Assembly: GCA_026983895.1 (NCBI GenBank)
Contig: JALSTF010000117.1
Location: forward strand, 1 to 13,588
DNA: 13,588 nucleotides
Source: Sulfurovum sp.
GTDB taxonomy: Bacteria; Campylobacterota; Campylobacteria; Campylobacterales; Sulfurovaceae
Reading direction: 5' to 3'
Shown here: positions 6,669 to 13,588 of the stretch, piece by piece
Layout of the letters: each line of letters begins with the position of its first letter
How positions within the stretch are numbered: the first letter of the stretch is position 1
Program-made: the position numbers and the translations under genes
Notes under the pieces: model-generated
Seen by the model: the letters and a program-made list of their open reading frames with translations, nothing else
The model's database searches: none
What the model was told of the DNA's origin: nothing

Positions 6669-7571
6669 ATGTTTAATAATGGAAAAATAGATACCAAAGC
6701 AGGGTTTGTTGCAGTCGTTGGAAGGCCCAATGCGGGCAAGAGTACCATTTTGAACTACCTTGTCGGTGAAAAACTGGCTATGGTCTCCAAAAAAGCGCAA
6801 GCTACACGTAAACGGATGAATATCATTGTCATGCACGAGAATGCACAGATCATTTTTGTAGATACACCGGGTATTCATGAAAAAGAGAGACTTTTGAACA
6901 AGTTCATGCTTGATGAAGCACTCAAGGCAATGGGAGATGCCGATCTTATCGTATTTCTTGCACCTGTGACAGATAAGCTTTCCGAATATGAGAAGTTCCT
7001 TACCTTGAATGAAGCCAGAAATACCAGACATATCGTTGTGCTGACCAAGATAGACCATGTAAAACAGAGGGATATCCTGAAGAAACTCGGAGAGTATCAG
7101 AAGTATCAGGACCGATTTGAGGCGATCATTCCTTTTTCTGTCAATAAAAAGGTAGGGAAAAAGCCATTGCTTGATGAGATCGCAAAACATTTGCCTGAGT
7201 CTCCTTTTCTTTATGATACTGAAATTCTGACGACAGAGAATATCCGCGATATCTACAAAGAGCTGATCCGTGAATCCATTTTCGAGAATCTCAGTGACGA
7301 GATCCCCTATGAAAGTGATGTGACGATCGAGAAGATCGAAGAGAGTGAAACAATGGATAAGGTCTATGCAACCATTGTCGTGGAAAAAGAGACGCAAAAA
7401 GGGATGATCGTTGGTCAAAGGGGAGCAGGGATCAAACGTGTAGGAAAATTGGCCCGTGAACAGATGGAATATTTCTCGGGTAAGAAAATATATCTGGATT
7501 TGCATGTCTCTGTAAAAAAGGGATGGAGCAAGAACAGGGAAAGTCTGGAAGAATTCGGCTATATTGTTTGA
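6669..7571 (+). CDS. era: GTPase Era, ribosome assembly factor
   Basis: Era binds the 3' end of 16S rRNA and times 30S subunit maturation. The GTPase domain shows G1 GRPNAGKS (residues 18-25), the switch I segment QATRKR (44-49), G3 DTPG (65-68) and G4 TKID (126-129). The last differs from the NKxD consensus in its first residue; I recall similar forms in other Campylobacterota. The C-terminal KH domain carries the RNA-binding GMIVGQRGAGIKRVG motif near residue 241-255 and ends in the usual YLDLHVSVKKGWS block. The 300-residue length is normal. It lies 19 bp after hslU with GGAAG as ribosome binding site, and is the last gene of the rplI-hslV-hslU-era operon. Confidence 0.98.
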   Translation: MFNNGKIDTKAGFVAVVGRPNAGKSTILNYLVGEKLAMVSKKAQATRKRMNIIVMHENAQIIFVDTPGIHEKERLLNKFMLDEALKAMGDADLIVFLAPVTDKLSEYEKFLTLNEARNTRHIVVLTKIDHVKQRDILKKLGEYQKYQDRFEAIIPFSVNKKVGKKPLLDEIAKHLPESPFLYDTEILTTENIRDIYKELIRESIFENLSDEIPYESDVTIEKIEESETMDKVYATIVVEKETQKGMIVGQRGAGIKRVGKLAREQMEYFSGKKIYLDLHVSVKKGWSKNRESLEEFGYIV

Positions 7572-7627
7572 TGTAGTTTTGCCTATTTTAACGCCTGGGC
7601 GGATATTTATATGATAAATAATTAAAA

Positions 7628-7659
7628 AAAGTTATATTTTTACTAAAAAATATAACTTT
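7628..7659. terminator. Perfect 14-bp A/T-rich hairpin between era and the pilus operon
   Basis: AAAGTTATATTTTT (7628-7641) is exactly complementary to 7646-7659 across the four-base loop ACTA. A further T-run follows at 7667-7672. Its position 57 bp after the era stop, and the A- and T-runs on each side, suggest the terminator of the rplI-era operon. With almost no G/C in the stem it is an atypical intrinsic terminator, so it could instead be a regulatory palindrome for the downstream promoter. Confidence 0.55.
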
Positions 7660-7686
7660 GTAAGAGTTTTTTAATATTATAACATA

Positions 7687-7692
7687 TATAAT
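7687..7692 (+). promoter_or_regulatory. Probable promoter -10 element of the pilus operon (TATAAT)
   Basis: A perfect TATAAT stands at 7687-7692 in a very A/T-rich stretch, 25 bp before mshI. No convincing -35 box is found at 17 bp (GAGTTT region, 7664-7669). The ribosome binding site AAGGAAG at 7705-7711 lies six bases before ATG 7718. With a start site near 7699 the leader would be about 20 nt. Confidence 0.45.
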
Positions 7693-7717
7693 TGGCTAAC
7701 AAACAAGGAAGTTTAAT

Positions 7718-9259
7718 ATGGTGGTGGAAAAAAAATCGTCGAACGAATCGAGATCGGATCTGAAAAACATTGTAATACTTAATGCCTATACCGATAGGAA
7801 GTATATCTATAAGGGTGATAAGCTGGAGCCTTTGAAAAAGCTCAGTTTCAACAAGTCCAACTTTATTACTTCTTATGTAAGCAATAAGGATATTATTACA
7901 ACAACTGTACATTTGAGTCGCAGTATCCCTGAAGAGGATATTCAGGATATCCTGGATATCAAAGCATATGAAGATCTGGGACTGGATCAGGCCAGTGACT
8001 ATGTGATCTCCTATGAAGAAGTGGAAACTACGGCAGAAGAAAGAGAATTCCATATCTTCGTGGCTCAGCCTGAAGTCCTTGAATCGCTTTTCCTGCCAAT
8101 AAAGGATCAAACGAAATACCTTGATCTTATCATCCCGGCACCTCTTCTTTATAAAACTATCTATAAGAGAGAGATCCTTCAAGACAACGGAGTACATTGT
8201 TTTGTATATTTTAGCCGTTTTGATGCATCAGTGACCTTTTACAACAATGGCGAATATCTTTACTCTAAATCTATCGACTTCTCTCTCGAACAGTTGTATG
8301 ACAAATATTGTGAACTCGTTGGAGAGAAAGTGGATGAAAAGGAGTTCTTTACTGTATTGGAATCAGAAGGTCTGAAAACGACTGACAGTACCTATCAGCA
8401 AAACTTCATGAAGATCTTTGGTGAAGTCTTTATTACTATCAATGATATTATTATTTATATCAAAAGGGCTTTCAAGCTTGAAACTATAGATAATATGTTC
8501 ATAGGAAGTGTTCAGGGACCGATTATCGGACTGGATGACTACAGTGAGAATTATTTGGGACTGAATTCTGCGGATTTCAACTTTGACTATCATGTAAGCA
8601 GTGATGAATGGTATACGGATCAGCTGCAGTACCTCATGCTTTTAAGTTCTTTGGATTATCTGGATGATGAAACGTCAGTTGTCAATCTAACGATGTTCCC
8701 CCGCCCGCCATCATTCATCAATCGTGCCAGCGGACAGTTCATTATTGCAACTGTGGCGGCAATCTCTGTAGGTTTGGCATATCCTTTGGTCTATCTGGTT
8801 GGATCCTATGCCAATGAAGCCAAGATATATGCGCTAAAGATACAAAATGACAAACTTACTGCTGAAGCGAACAAATATAAAAAGATTCTGGGTAAAAAGA
8901 AACAGATTATTGCAGGTTTGGATAAACAGATCGCAACGCTTACCAAAACATATGGAGGGAAAACCAAAACACTTGAATCCATATATAATAAAAAAGTCAA
9001 TTATCGTCTCAAATCTGAAATATTCTATACACTTGCCAAGGATCTTGCAAAACATGATGTCCATGTGGATATGATTTATACCAAGGATAATACTGTATGG
9101 CTTTCTTTGGTAAGTTCTGATGACAGAAAACTGACAGAGTTGATAAAGGATATTTCAGATACACACTTTAATGAATTGAACTCTATTGATATTGAATTGA
9201 TAGAAAAAGATCCGGAAAGTGCATACTACAAAGGTCTGTTAAAGGTGGATTTAAGATGA
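7718..9259 (+). CDS. mshI: MSHA-type pilus biogenesis protein MshI (PilM-PilN fusion)
   Basis: Likely an inner-membrane platform component of an MSHA type IV pilus. Residues 15 to about 315 look like a degenerate actin-like PilM/GspL cytoplasmic domain: alternating strands and helices, such as CFVYFSRFDASVTFYNNGEY (161-180), but no clear PilM phosphate-binding motif. NLTMFPRPPSF (323-333) resembles the short N-terminal peptide by which PilN binds PilM. One membrane helix follows at about 340-363, then a Lys-rich coiled coil (365-425) and a small periplasmic ferredoxin-like domain to residue 513. The protein therefore combines PilM and PilN in one chain, as in MshI and GspL. Individual similarity is weak; the assignment rests on architecture and on its place at the head of an mshIJKLMNE-like operon. 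The stop overlaps the mshJ start (ATGA). Confidence 0.75.
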   Translation: MVVEKKSSNESRSDLKNIVILNAYTDRKYIYKGDKLEPLKKLSFNKSNFITSYVSNKDIITTTVHLSRSIPEEDIQDILDIKAYEDLGLDQASDYVISYEEVETTAEEREFHIFVAQPEVLESLFLPIKDQTKYLDLIIPAPLLYKTIYKREILQDNGVHCFVYFSRFDASVTFYNNGEYLYSKSIDFSLEQLYDKYCELVGEKVDEKEFFTVLESEGLKTTDSTYQQNFMKIFGEVFITINDIIIYIKRAFKLETIDNMFIGSVQGPIIGLDDYSENYLGLNSADFNFDYHVSSDEWYTDQLQYLMLLSSLDYLDDETSVVNLTMFPRPPSFINRASGQFIIATVAAISVGLAYPLVYLVGSYANEAKIYALKIQNDKLTAEANKYKKILGKKKQIIAGLDKQIATLTKTYGGKTKTLESIYNKKVNYRLKSEIFYTLAKDLAKHDVHVDMIYTKDNTVWLSLVSSDDRKLTELIKDISDTHFNELNSIDIELIEKDPESAYYKGLLKVDLR

Positions 9260-9909
9260 GATTTATAGAAGATAAACTTGAAGAACTTGACAATTATTTT
9301 GCGCCTAAAAAAGAAAGCGAAAAATGGCTCATTATTTTAGGTGTGGCGGGTATTATTGCCTATCTCGCCTATGCTTATCTGCTTCCCTATACGGAAGAGA
9401 AGTATAAGAAGAGTGAAATTACCAAGAAAAACATACAAAAAAGCATTGCTGACAACAATACATACCTGAACTCTATTACAGTAGGTGGTAATCGGGAATA
9501 TTATGTCAAGAAATACAGTAATGATATTTCAAAAAAGAAAAAACAGATCGCGGCTTTGAATAAAAAGATCACATTTATTGACAGCAATATCCGACAACTT
9601 TCCGATATGTTGTTCAACCAAAAAAGCTGGTCGACTTTTTTGAATTCGATCACTGATAGAGCGGAAGTTCAGAATGTTGATATTAAATATATTACCAATG
9701 ATTATATCGATAATAAAGGCAGTTTTGGACATGTGCTTGAAATCGGTATAGGTTGCAAGGGCAGTTATAAGAATATTGTTAAATTCATGAATGAATTGGA
9801 ACAAAATACATTGGTTACCGATATTTATGGTACAAAACTGGCATTGGACGGCAATGGATCGCAGATTGCTGCTGATATTAATATTTCTGTATGGGGGATA
9901 AACCACTAA
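9256..9909 (+). CDS. mshJ: MSHA-type pilus biogenesis protein MshJ (PilO-like)
   Basis: A 217-residue single-pass inner-membrane protein with PilO architecture. A short charged cytoplasmic N-terminus (LEELDNYFAPKKESEK) precedes a membrane helix at about 24-43. A periplasmic coiled coil rich in Lys follows from about 45 to 118, then a compact domain with beta-alpha-beta pattern, including WSTFLNSITDRAEVQN (125-140) and GSYKNIVKFMNELEQN (169-184). The latter matches the PilO/MshJ pattern of a strand followed by G-x-Y-x-x-I-x-x-F. PilO partners PilN and PilP to align the secretin with the inner-membrane motor. The start overlaps the mshI stop by four bases (ATGA), implying coupled translation. 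Confidence 0.78.
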   Translation: MRFIEDKLEELDNYFAPKKESEKWLIILGVAGIIAYLAYAYLLPYTEEKYKKSEITKKNIQKSIADNNTYLNSITVGGNREYYVKKYSNDISKKKKQIAALNKKITFIDSNIRQLSDMLFNQKSWSTFLNSITDRAEVQNVDIKYITNDYIDNKGSFGHVLEIGIGCKGSYKNIVKFMNELEQNTLVTDIYGTKLALDGNGSQIAADINISVWGINH

Positions 9910-10322
9910 TGAAAAAATTACTATTAATTCCTGGAATTCTGGTGTTGTCTCTTAATGCAGATCTTTCGATCAAGCAAATACAGAATATGATCCTTAAAGT
10001 GCATGAAAAAAGAGAAGGTATTGATCTTGCGACACTGGACCGTACAAAGGAGCCGTTTGTAGTCCAGAGAGAAGAGAACAATGTTACTGTATTTGTAGCA
10101 CCGATAGTAATACAGGAGGAAGCAAAGTTGTCATTGCATGCTATCATGAATAATAAAGCCTATATTAATGATGCATGGAAAAGCGTTGGTGATAATATTT
10201 TGGGATATACATTAAAATATATCGGTAAAAGAGGTGTTGTATTGAAAAATGGTAATCAAATAAAAAAATTATTTCTTCATGAAAAAAGAGATAATTTCAT
10301 TCAGTTAGAAGAAGGGGAATAA
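9909..10322 (+). CDS. mshK: Small periplasmic pilus protein, MshK / PilP (GspC)-like
   Basis: A 137-residue exported protein. The first 17 residues (MKKLLLIPGILVLSLNA) form a signal peptide with a probable cleavage after Ala17. The C-terminal part, from AIMNNKAYINDAWKSVGD through GYTLKYIGKRGVVLKNG to KKLFL, has the pattern of the small beta domain of PilP and GspC: a residue the protein acts through, a short helix-turn 'W..VGD', then paired strands. In type IV pilus and type II secretion systems this domain links the inner-membrane platform to the secretin. Position between the PilO-like gene and the secretin is the mshK position. I chose ATG 9909, which overlaps the mshJ stop (TAATG), because an upstream in-frame start would spoil the signal peptide. 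MshK proteins are poorly conserved, so the name follows from position and fold pattern. Confidence 0.65.
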   Translation: MKKLLLIPGILVLSLNADLSIKQIQNMILKVHEKREGIDLATLDRTKEPFVVQREENNVTVFVAPIVIQEEAKLSLHAIMNNKAYINDAWKSVGDNILGYTLKYIGKRGVVLKNGNQIKKLFLHEKRDNFIQLEEGE

Positions 10323-10323
10323 A

Positions 10324-11937
10324 ATGAAGACAATACGGAACAAGGGAACAAAATTCGTTATTGCATGTTTCATGCTTATCGGTTTTACAAACAGTGTAGT
10401 CGCTGGAAGTTGTTCAACAAAACTTTTCAGTGTTACAATCGACAGTAAACTCACGATCGGAGATGTGATTGAGAATTTGGCAGAGACATGTGATCTGACT
10501 GTTAATGTCAAAGATGATTCAGCCAAAAAGAGAATGAACAAAAAACTCTACTATGTGAAATTGAAGAACGCTACACTCAAAGGTTTTCTCAATACGATCC
10601 TGAAAGATAATGACCTTTACTATACGCTAAAAGGCAATAAACTGACAATTTCCTATTTGATTACCCGTACATTCAAAATCCATTATATTTCCGGCCAGAG
10701 AATTGGGAAAAGCAACGCGAATGTGACGATTGCCAATTCTGCCAATTCTGCTCAGGGAGCGCAAGGTTCCGGAAGCAGTAGCGGCGGCAGCGGGGGACAA
10801 GGAGGTGGCGGAAGTAACAGTATGAGCCGAACGGGTATTTCCATTGAAAGTAATGATGAATTTAGATTCTGGCAGACTGTCGAGCAGGAGATACAACGTA
10901 TTTTGATCGGTGCGGCTGACGGAAGTACCCATTATACAAAAACAGGTGATGGATGGACAGGTCCCGATGGTCAGGTTTGGGAATATAATCCTCTCGCCCC
11001 TATCGTAAACCCCGAAGCAGGCATGGTAACAGTCACCGGTACGGCAAGACAGATTAACAGAGTTGCAAGGTATATCAGTGCATTGACCAGACAGATCAAA
11101 ACTCAGGTACTTATCGATGTTAGGATCTTGGCAGTCAAATTCGATGACAGCCGTACGACGGGTGTCGATTGGTCACAACTGTACGGACTACAGAACTTTA
11201 CTGTCAATTCACTGGCAATGGCACAAAAGAATGTGGCATCCTATACCTTTGATCAATTGACAGGTATTACCGATGCGACATTTGCACAGGATACACAGCC
11301 CAACAAGGCAAAATTAGTACAATTCACAGGAAAAGCACAAATTAATGAAGTAGTTAAATTTCTTGCTACTCAGGGAGATGTTAAAGCGATCTCCAGCCCA
11401 AGGGTCATGACTTTGAACAACCAGCCGGCATTGATCAGTGTAGGTAGGGAATTGTTCTACAAAATAAAATCGACCAGTGCGCTTGGAACAGGCAACAATG
11501 CCAATACAGCTGAGGGCGAAGTTGTGAACTCTGTCTTTGCCGGTATTTTGCTTGATATTACTCCTGAGATAGGCAGCAACGGTGTTATTACGCTAAAGAT
11601 CAACCCATCCATTTCTGAGACGATAGACGATGTCAGTTCCAAGGTAGGTGCAAGAAATATTCCGCCTGATCTTATCAGAAGACAGATTGCTTCTGTAGTC
11701 AAAGTAAAAGACGGTGAACACGCAATCCTTGGGGGGTTGATCACTTCCAGTACTGGTACGAAGATCAATAAGGTACCGTTATTGGGGGATATTCCTCTGC
11801 TGGAGTATGCGTTTAAACATGAAGAGAAGATCAACAGAGTGGAAGAATTGGTCCTCATTATTACACCGCATATTATAAAAACATCCAAGTCTGTAACACT
11901 TAAAGACCTTGGATATACAAAGCTCAATGAAAAGTAG
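10324..11937 (+). CDS. mshL: Pilus secretin MshL (PulD/PilQ family outer-membrane pore)
   Basis: A 537-residue secretin that would form the outer-membrane channel for the pilus. The signal peptide covers about 1-27 (cleavage after VVA). Residues 33-125 form the N-terminal STN/N0-type domain, ending in the MshL-type RTFKIHYISG strand. A Gly/Ser-rich linker (143-165) leads to a second periplasmic domain with MVTVTGTARQINRVARYI (234-251). The secretin core follows: QVLIDVRILAV (261-271), AISSPRVMTLNNQPALISVG (355-374), GILLDITPEI, and the hallmark VPLLGDIPLLEYAF (484-497) before ELVLIITPHII. I see no good lipobox; Cys30 follows Ala-Gly-Ser. Cys30 and Cys56 could form a disulfide. It starts one base after the mshK stop. 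Confidence 0.93.
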   Translation: MKTIRNKGTKFVIACFMLIGFTNSVVAGSCSTKLFSVTIDSKLTIGDVIENLAETCDLTVNVKDDSAKKRMNKKLYYVKLKNATLKGFLNTILKDNDLYYTLKGNKLTISYLITRTFKIHYISGQRIGKSNANVTIANSANSAQGAQGSGSSSGGSGGQGGGGSNSMSRTGISIESNDEFRFWQTVEQEIQRILIGAADGSTHYTKTGDGWTGPDGQVWEYNPLAPIVNPEAGMVTVTGTARQINRVARYISALTRQIKTQVLIDVRILAVKFDDSRTTGVDWSQLYGLQNFTVNSLAMAQKNVASYTFDQLTGITDATFAQDTQPNKAKLVQFTGKAQINEVVKFLATQGDVKAISSPRVMTLNNQPALISVGRELFYKIKSTSALGTGNNANTAEGEVVNSVFAGILLDITPEIGSNGVITLKINPSISETIDDVSSKVGARNIPPDLIRRQIASVVKVKDGEHAILGGLITSSTGTKINKVPLLGDIPLLEYAFKHEEKINRVEELVLIITPHIIKTSKSVTLKDLGYTKLNEK

Positions 11938-12739
11938 ATACGAATCTGCAAAAAATGTATTCATCGATTCAATTGATATCGATGACTACATTGAATTGGG
12001 TACTTCCGTTACTGCATACAAACAGTTGGAGCACAGTATTGACAAACCCCTTAAAATGATCCTTCTTTTTGGCCGTCCTGGTACAGGGAAAAGTATTTTG
12101 CTTAACCGGATCCAGCAAAAACTGAAATATCAAAAAGAGATTTACTATTTTGACACCCCTTCCATCAGTGAAAAAGAGTTTTTTCATAAATTATTTAAAG
12201 TATTGACAGGAAAAGATCTGCCTAAAAATACAGAGGTGAATTTTTCTGCATTAGTGGATTTTTGCAAGAACTTGAGAGGTGAAAGAGAGATTATTATTCT
12301 TCTGGATGAGGCACAAATGTATGGTCCGGAACTGATGGAGAAGATCCGTCTTCTTTCAGACAGCCGTGCTGTGAAATTTGTTGTTTCTTTACATAAGACG
12401 GAAAATGAGGACCTGATCGCCAAAGAGCATTTTCAGTCGCGTATCTGGGAAGTGATCGAACTGAAAAATGCCAACAAGGAAGATTTGACGAATTATATTC
12501 ATAAAAAACTTCTGAAAAAAAATCTTTTTGAGACAGCCAACAGCATGAAAGAAAAAGAGTTGAAACTTATCCATAAATTCACCGGGGGTAATTTCAGGGA
12601 ATGCAATAAACTGCTGTTCACTATATTTGAGATCTGTGAATATTACGATAGGCATGAACCTTCAAAGATACATTATGACAAGATCCCCAAAAGGATCATT
12701 GAAATGGCGGCATTGAAATTAGGATATATCAATGTATGA
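11927..12739 (+). CDS. mshM: MshM-like AAA ATPase (ExeA/GspA family)
   Basis: A 270-residue P-loop ATPase. Walker A GRPGTGKS is at residues 49-56 and Walker B IIILLDEAQ at 122-130. FVVSLHKTEN (151-160) is in sensor 1 position, QSRIWEVIEL (170-179) may hold an arginine finger, and GGNFRECN (220-227) matches sensor 2 of the ExeA/TniB-like group. ExeA proteins help insert or position the secretin; MshM is the counterpart in MSHA systems. The usual ExeA opening (a Tyr-rich FGL.E.PF block) is replaced by a different N-terminus, and there is no C-terminal peptidoglycan-binding domain or membrane segment. The ATG chosen overlaps the end of mshL by 11 bases; a TTG six codons earlier is possible. The position between secretin and TPR gene supports the name. 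Confidence 0.78.
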   Translation: MKSRYESAKNVFIDSIDIDDYIELGTSVTAYKQLEHSIDKPLKMILLFGRPGTGKSILLNRIQQKLKYQKEIYYFDTPSISEKEFFHKLFKVLTGKDLPKNTEVNFSALVDFCKNLRGEREIIILLDEAQMYGPELMEKIRLLSDSRAVKFVVSLHKTENEDLIAKEHFQSRIWEVIELKNANKEDLTNYIHKKLLKKNLFETANSMKEKELKLIHKFTGGNFRECNKLLFTIFEICEYYDRHEPSKIHYDKIPKRIIEMAALKLGYINV

Positions 12740-13478
12740 CATAAAACCGTTAGAAGAAGAGTGGAAAAAATATAGAAGGAAAAAGCGACGTCCCTATATT
12801 GTTATAGCTGCATTTGTACTTCTTGCAGGAGCGGGTCTTGCTGCTTTGTATTATACCAAAGGAATAGATCAACTATTCTCCAAGGGTACAAACAGCACTT
12901 CTAAAACGCAACATACCTCTCTGGTCTTTATCGCAAACAAACCGTTGGATCGTATAGAAGTTGCCAAACCTGTACATGAAGAATCTTTAAAAGTATCAAG
13001 CGAGGGAATATCTGATGAAATAGTAGAGGATCTTCCACTTGCAAACAATAAGCCGATACGCAAAAAACCAAGAGTCAAAATGCATATTGTTACGACCGAG
13101 ATGCCGTCTGCAGCAAAAAAAGCGGCAAAAAAAGAAAACCCTCATAAAAAAGTACATTTAAATATAAAAAAGGTATCTGCTTCACATGCCTATAAAGAGG
13201 TTGCTGCACGATTTAGGGAGACACAGGACCCGGCTGATTCGCTCTTCCTTGCAAGAGCCTATTATAAAATGGGAAAATACAAAAAAGCTGAATACTGGGC
13301 TTTGCAGACAAACAATGTGGACAGTCGTAATGAAGAGAGTATTTTGTTATTTGCCAAAGCAAAGGTGAAACGCAGGCATAAAAATGAAGCTATTCGAATT
13401 TTGTCAAAATATATCCAGCAAACAAATTCGACAGAAGCAAAGATATTGTTGATGAAAATCAAAAAAGGCAAAGTATAG
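12732..13478 (+). CDS. mshN: Membrane-anchored TPR protein, MshN-like
   Basis: A 248-residue protein with a basic cytoplasmic N-terminus (KKYRRKKRRP), one membrane helix at about 22-41 and a long low-complexity, Lys-rich periplasmic linker (about 50-150). The C-terminal domain is helical: AYKEVAARFRETQDPADSLF, then ARAYYKMGKYKKAEYWALQ (174-192) and a second repeat to about 234, which fit TPR helices. MshN of MSHA systems has the same plan and position, and probably acts as a periplasmic scaffold for the pilus or secretin. It overlaps the mshM stop by eight bases. A second ATG at 12736 is out of frame. Sequence conservation in this family is low, so position carries much of the weight. Confidence 0.7.
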   Translation: MYDIKPLEEEWKKYRRKKRRPYIVIAAFVLLAGAGLAALYYTKGIDQLFSKGTNSTSKTQHTSLVFIANKPLDRIEVAKPVHEESLKVSSEGISDEIVEDLPLANNKPIRKKPRVKMHIVTTEMPSAAKKAAKKENPHKKVHLNIKKVSASHAYKEVAARFRETQDPADSLFLARAYYKMGKYKKAEYWALQTNNVDSRNEESILLFAKAKVKRRHKNEAIRILSKYIQQTNSTEAKILLMKIKKGKV

Positions 13479-13518
13479 CAGTAGGATACTGTATATTTTT
13501 TAGAGGAGAAATCTATAA

Positions 13519-13588
13519 ATGGTCAAACTTATTGAAATAATGTTGGATGAAGGGCTGATAACCAAAGAGGCCATTTCGACCCTGGTCA
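13519..13588 (+). CDS. mshE: Start of a GspE/PilB-type assembly ATPase, MshE-like (3' truncated)
   Basis: Only 23 codons are present, beginning MVKLIEIMLDEGLITKEAIS. This matches the opening of the MshEN/GspE N-terminal domain, in which an initial helix with the pattern L-x-x-x-G-L-I-T/S-x-x-x-L is typical. A strong ribosome binding site (AGAGGAGAA, 13502-13510) lies eight bases before ATG 13519. In the Vibrio MSHA operon mshE follows mshN. MshE is the hexameric motor for pilus extension and, in Vibrio, binds cyclic-di-GMP through this N-terminal domain. The ATPase domain lies beyond the window, so the call is partly from context. Confidence 0.65.
   Translation, partial: MVKLIEIMLDEGLITKEAISTLV

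Noticed and set aside
6630..7505. 291-codon minus-strand open frame opposite era
   Set aside because: It lies within the era coding region, has no family motif and no credible ribosome binding site.
11909..11911. TTG as the start of mshM
   Set aside because: It adds six residues without family support and increases overlap with mshL. ATG 11927 is simpler.
7718..13588. The operon as a type II secretion system
   Set aside because: The secretin, ExeA-like and GspE-like genes would fit both. The PilM-PilN fusion, PilO-like, MshK-like and TPR genes in this order match the MSHA operon better, and no gspF-K genes are seen in the window.

Overview
The window looks like chromosomal DNA of a Campylobacterota (epsilonproteobacterial) species, most likely a marine Sulfurovum- or Sulfurimonas-like organism. 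The main reasons are the order argG ... rplI-hslV-hslU-era, which I recall as a conserved block in Campylobacter and in part in Helicobacter; an HslV that begins with a short MFDA leader before its catalytic Thr; and short A/T-rich promoters of the TAAAAT type. This assignment rests on recognised sequence and gene order, not on a database search.

Layout. (1) 1-174 is the 3' end of a thioredoxin-fold protein. (2) 234-1574 is argG, with a C-terminal tail of about 44 residues that I do not recognise as part of the family. (3) 1570-1716 holds two copies of a 66-bp structured repeat, 81 bp apart, between convergent genes. Each copy carries a symmetric terminator-like hairpin. (4) 4226 down to 1732 (minus strand) is a two-gene unit: an M3-family oligopeptidase (oligopeptidase A-like), then a small multi-pass membrane protein of unknown function. 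(5) 4227-4328 is a divergent promoter region. (6) 4329-7571 is a tight housekeeping operon: rplI (ribosomal protein L9), hslV and hslU (ATP-dependent protease) and era (ribosome-assembly GTPase). (7) 7572-7717 is an A/T-rich intergenic region with a perfect 14-bp hairpin and a probable promoter. (8) 7718 to the end is an operon with the order of the Vibrio MSHA type IV pilus biogenesis genes: mshI, mshJ, mshK, mshL, mshM, mshN and the first 23 codons of mshE.

How the genes work together. The pilus operon supplies most of a type IV pilus export machine. MshI (a PilM-PilN fusion) and MshJ (PilO-like) form the inner-membrane alignment platform. MshK is a PilP/GspC-like periplasmic connector and MshL is the outer-membrane secretin. 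MshM is an accessory AAA ATPase, MshN a membrane-anchored TPR protein, and MshE the assembly motor. The operon is visibly more A/T-rich than the housekeeping half, and its genes overlap by 1 to 13 bp or lie a few bp apart, apart from a 40-bp gap before mshE.

The least explained parts are the tandem structured repeat next to the argG tail, the unknown membrane protein co-transcribed with the peptidase, and this peptidase unit sitting between argG and rplI. I see no RNA genes, CRISPR array, insertion sequence or prophage.
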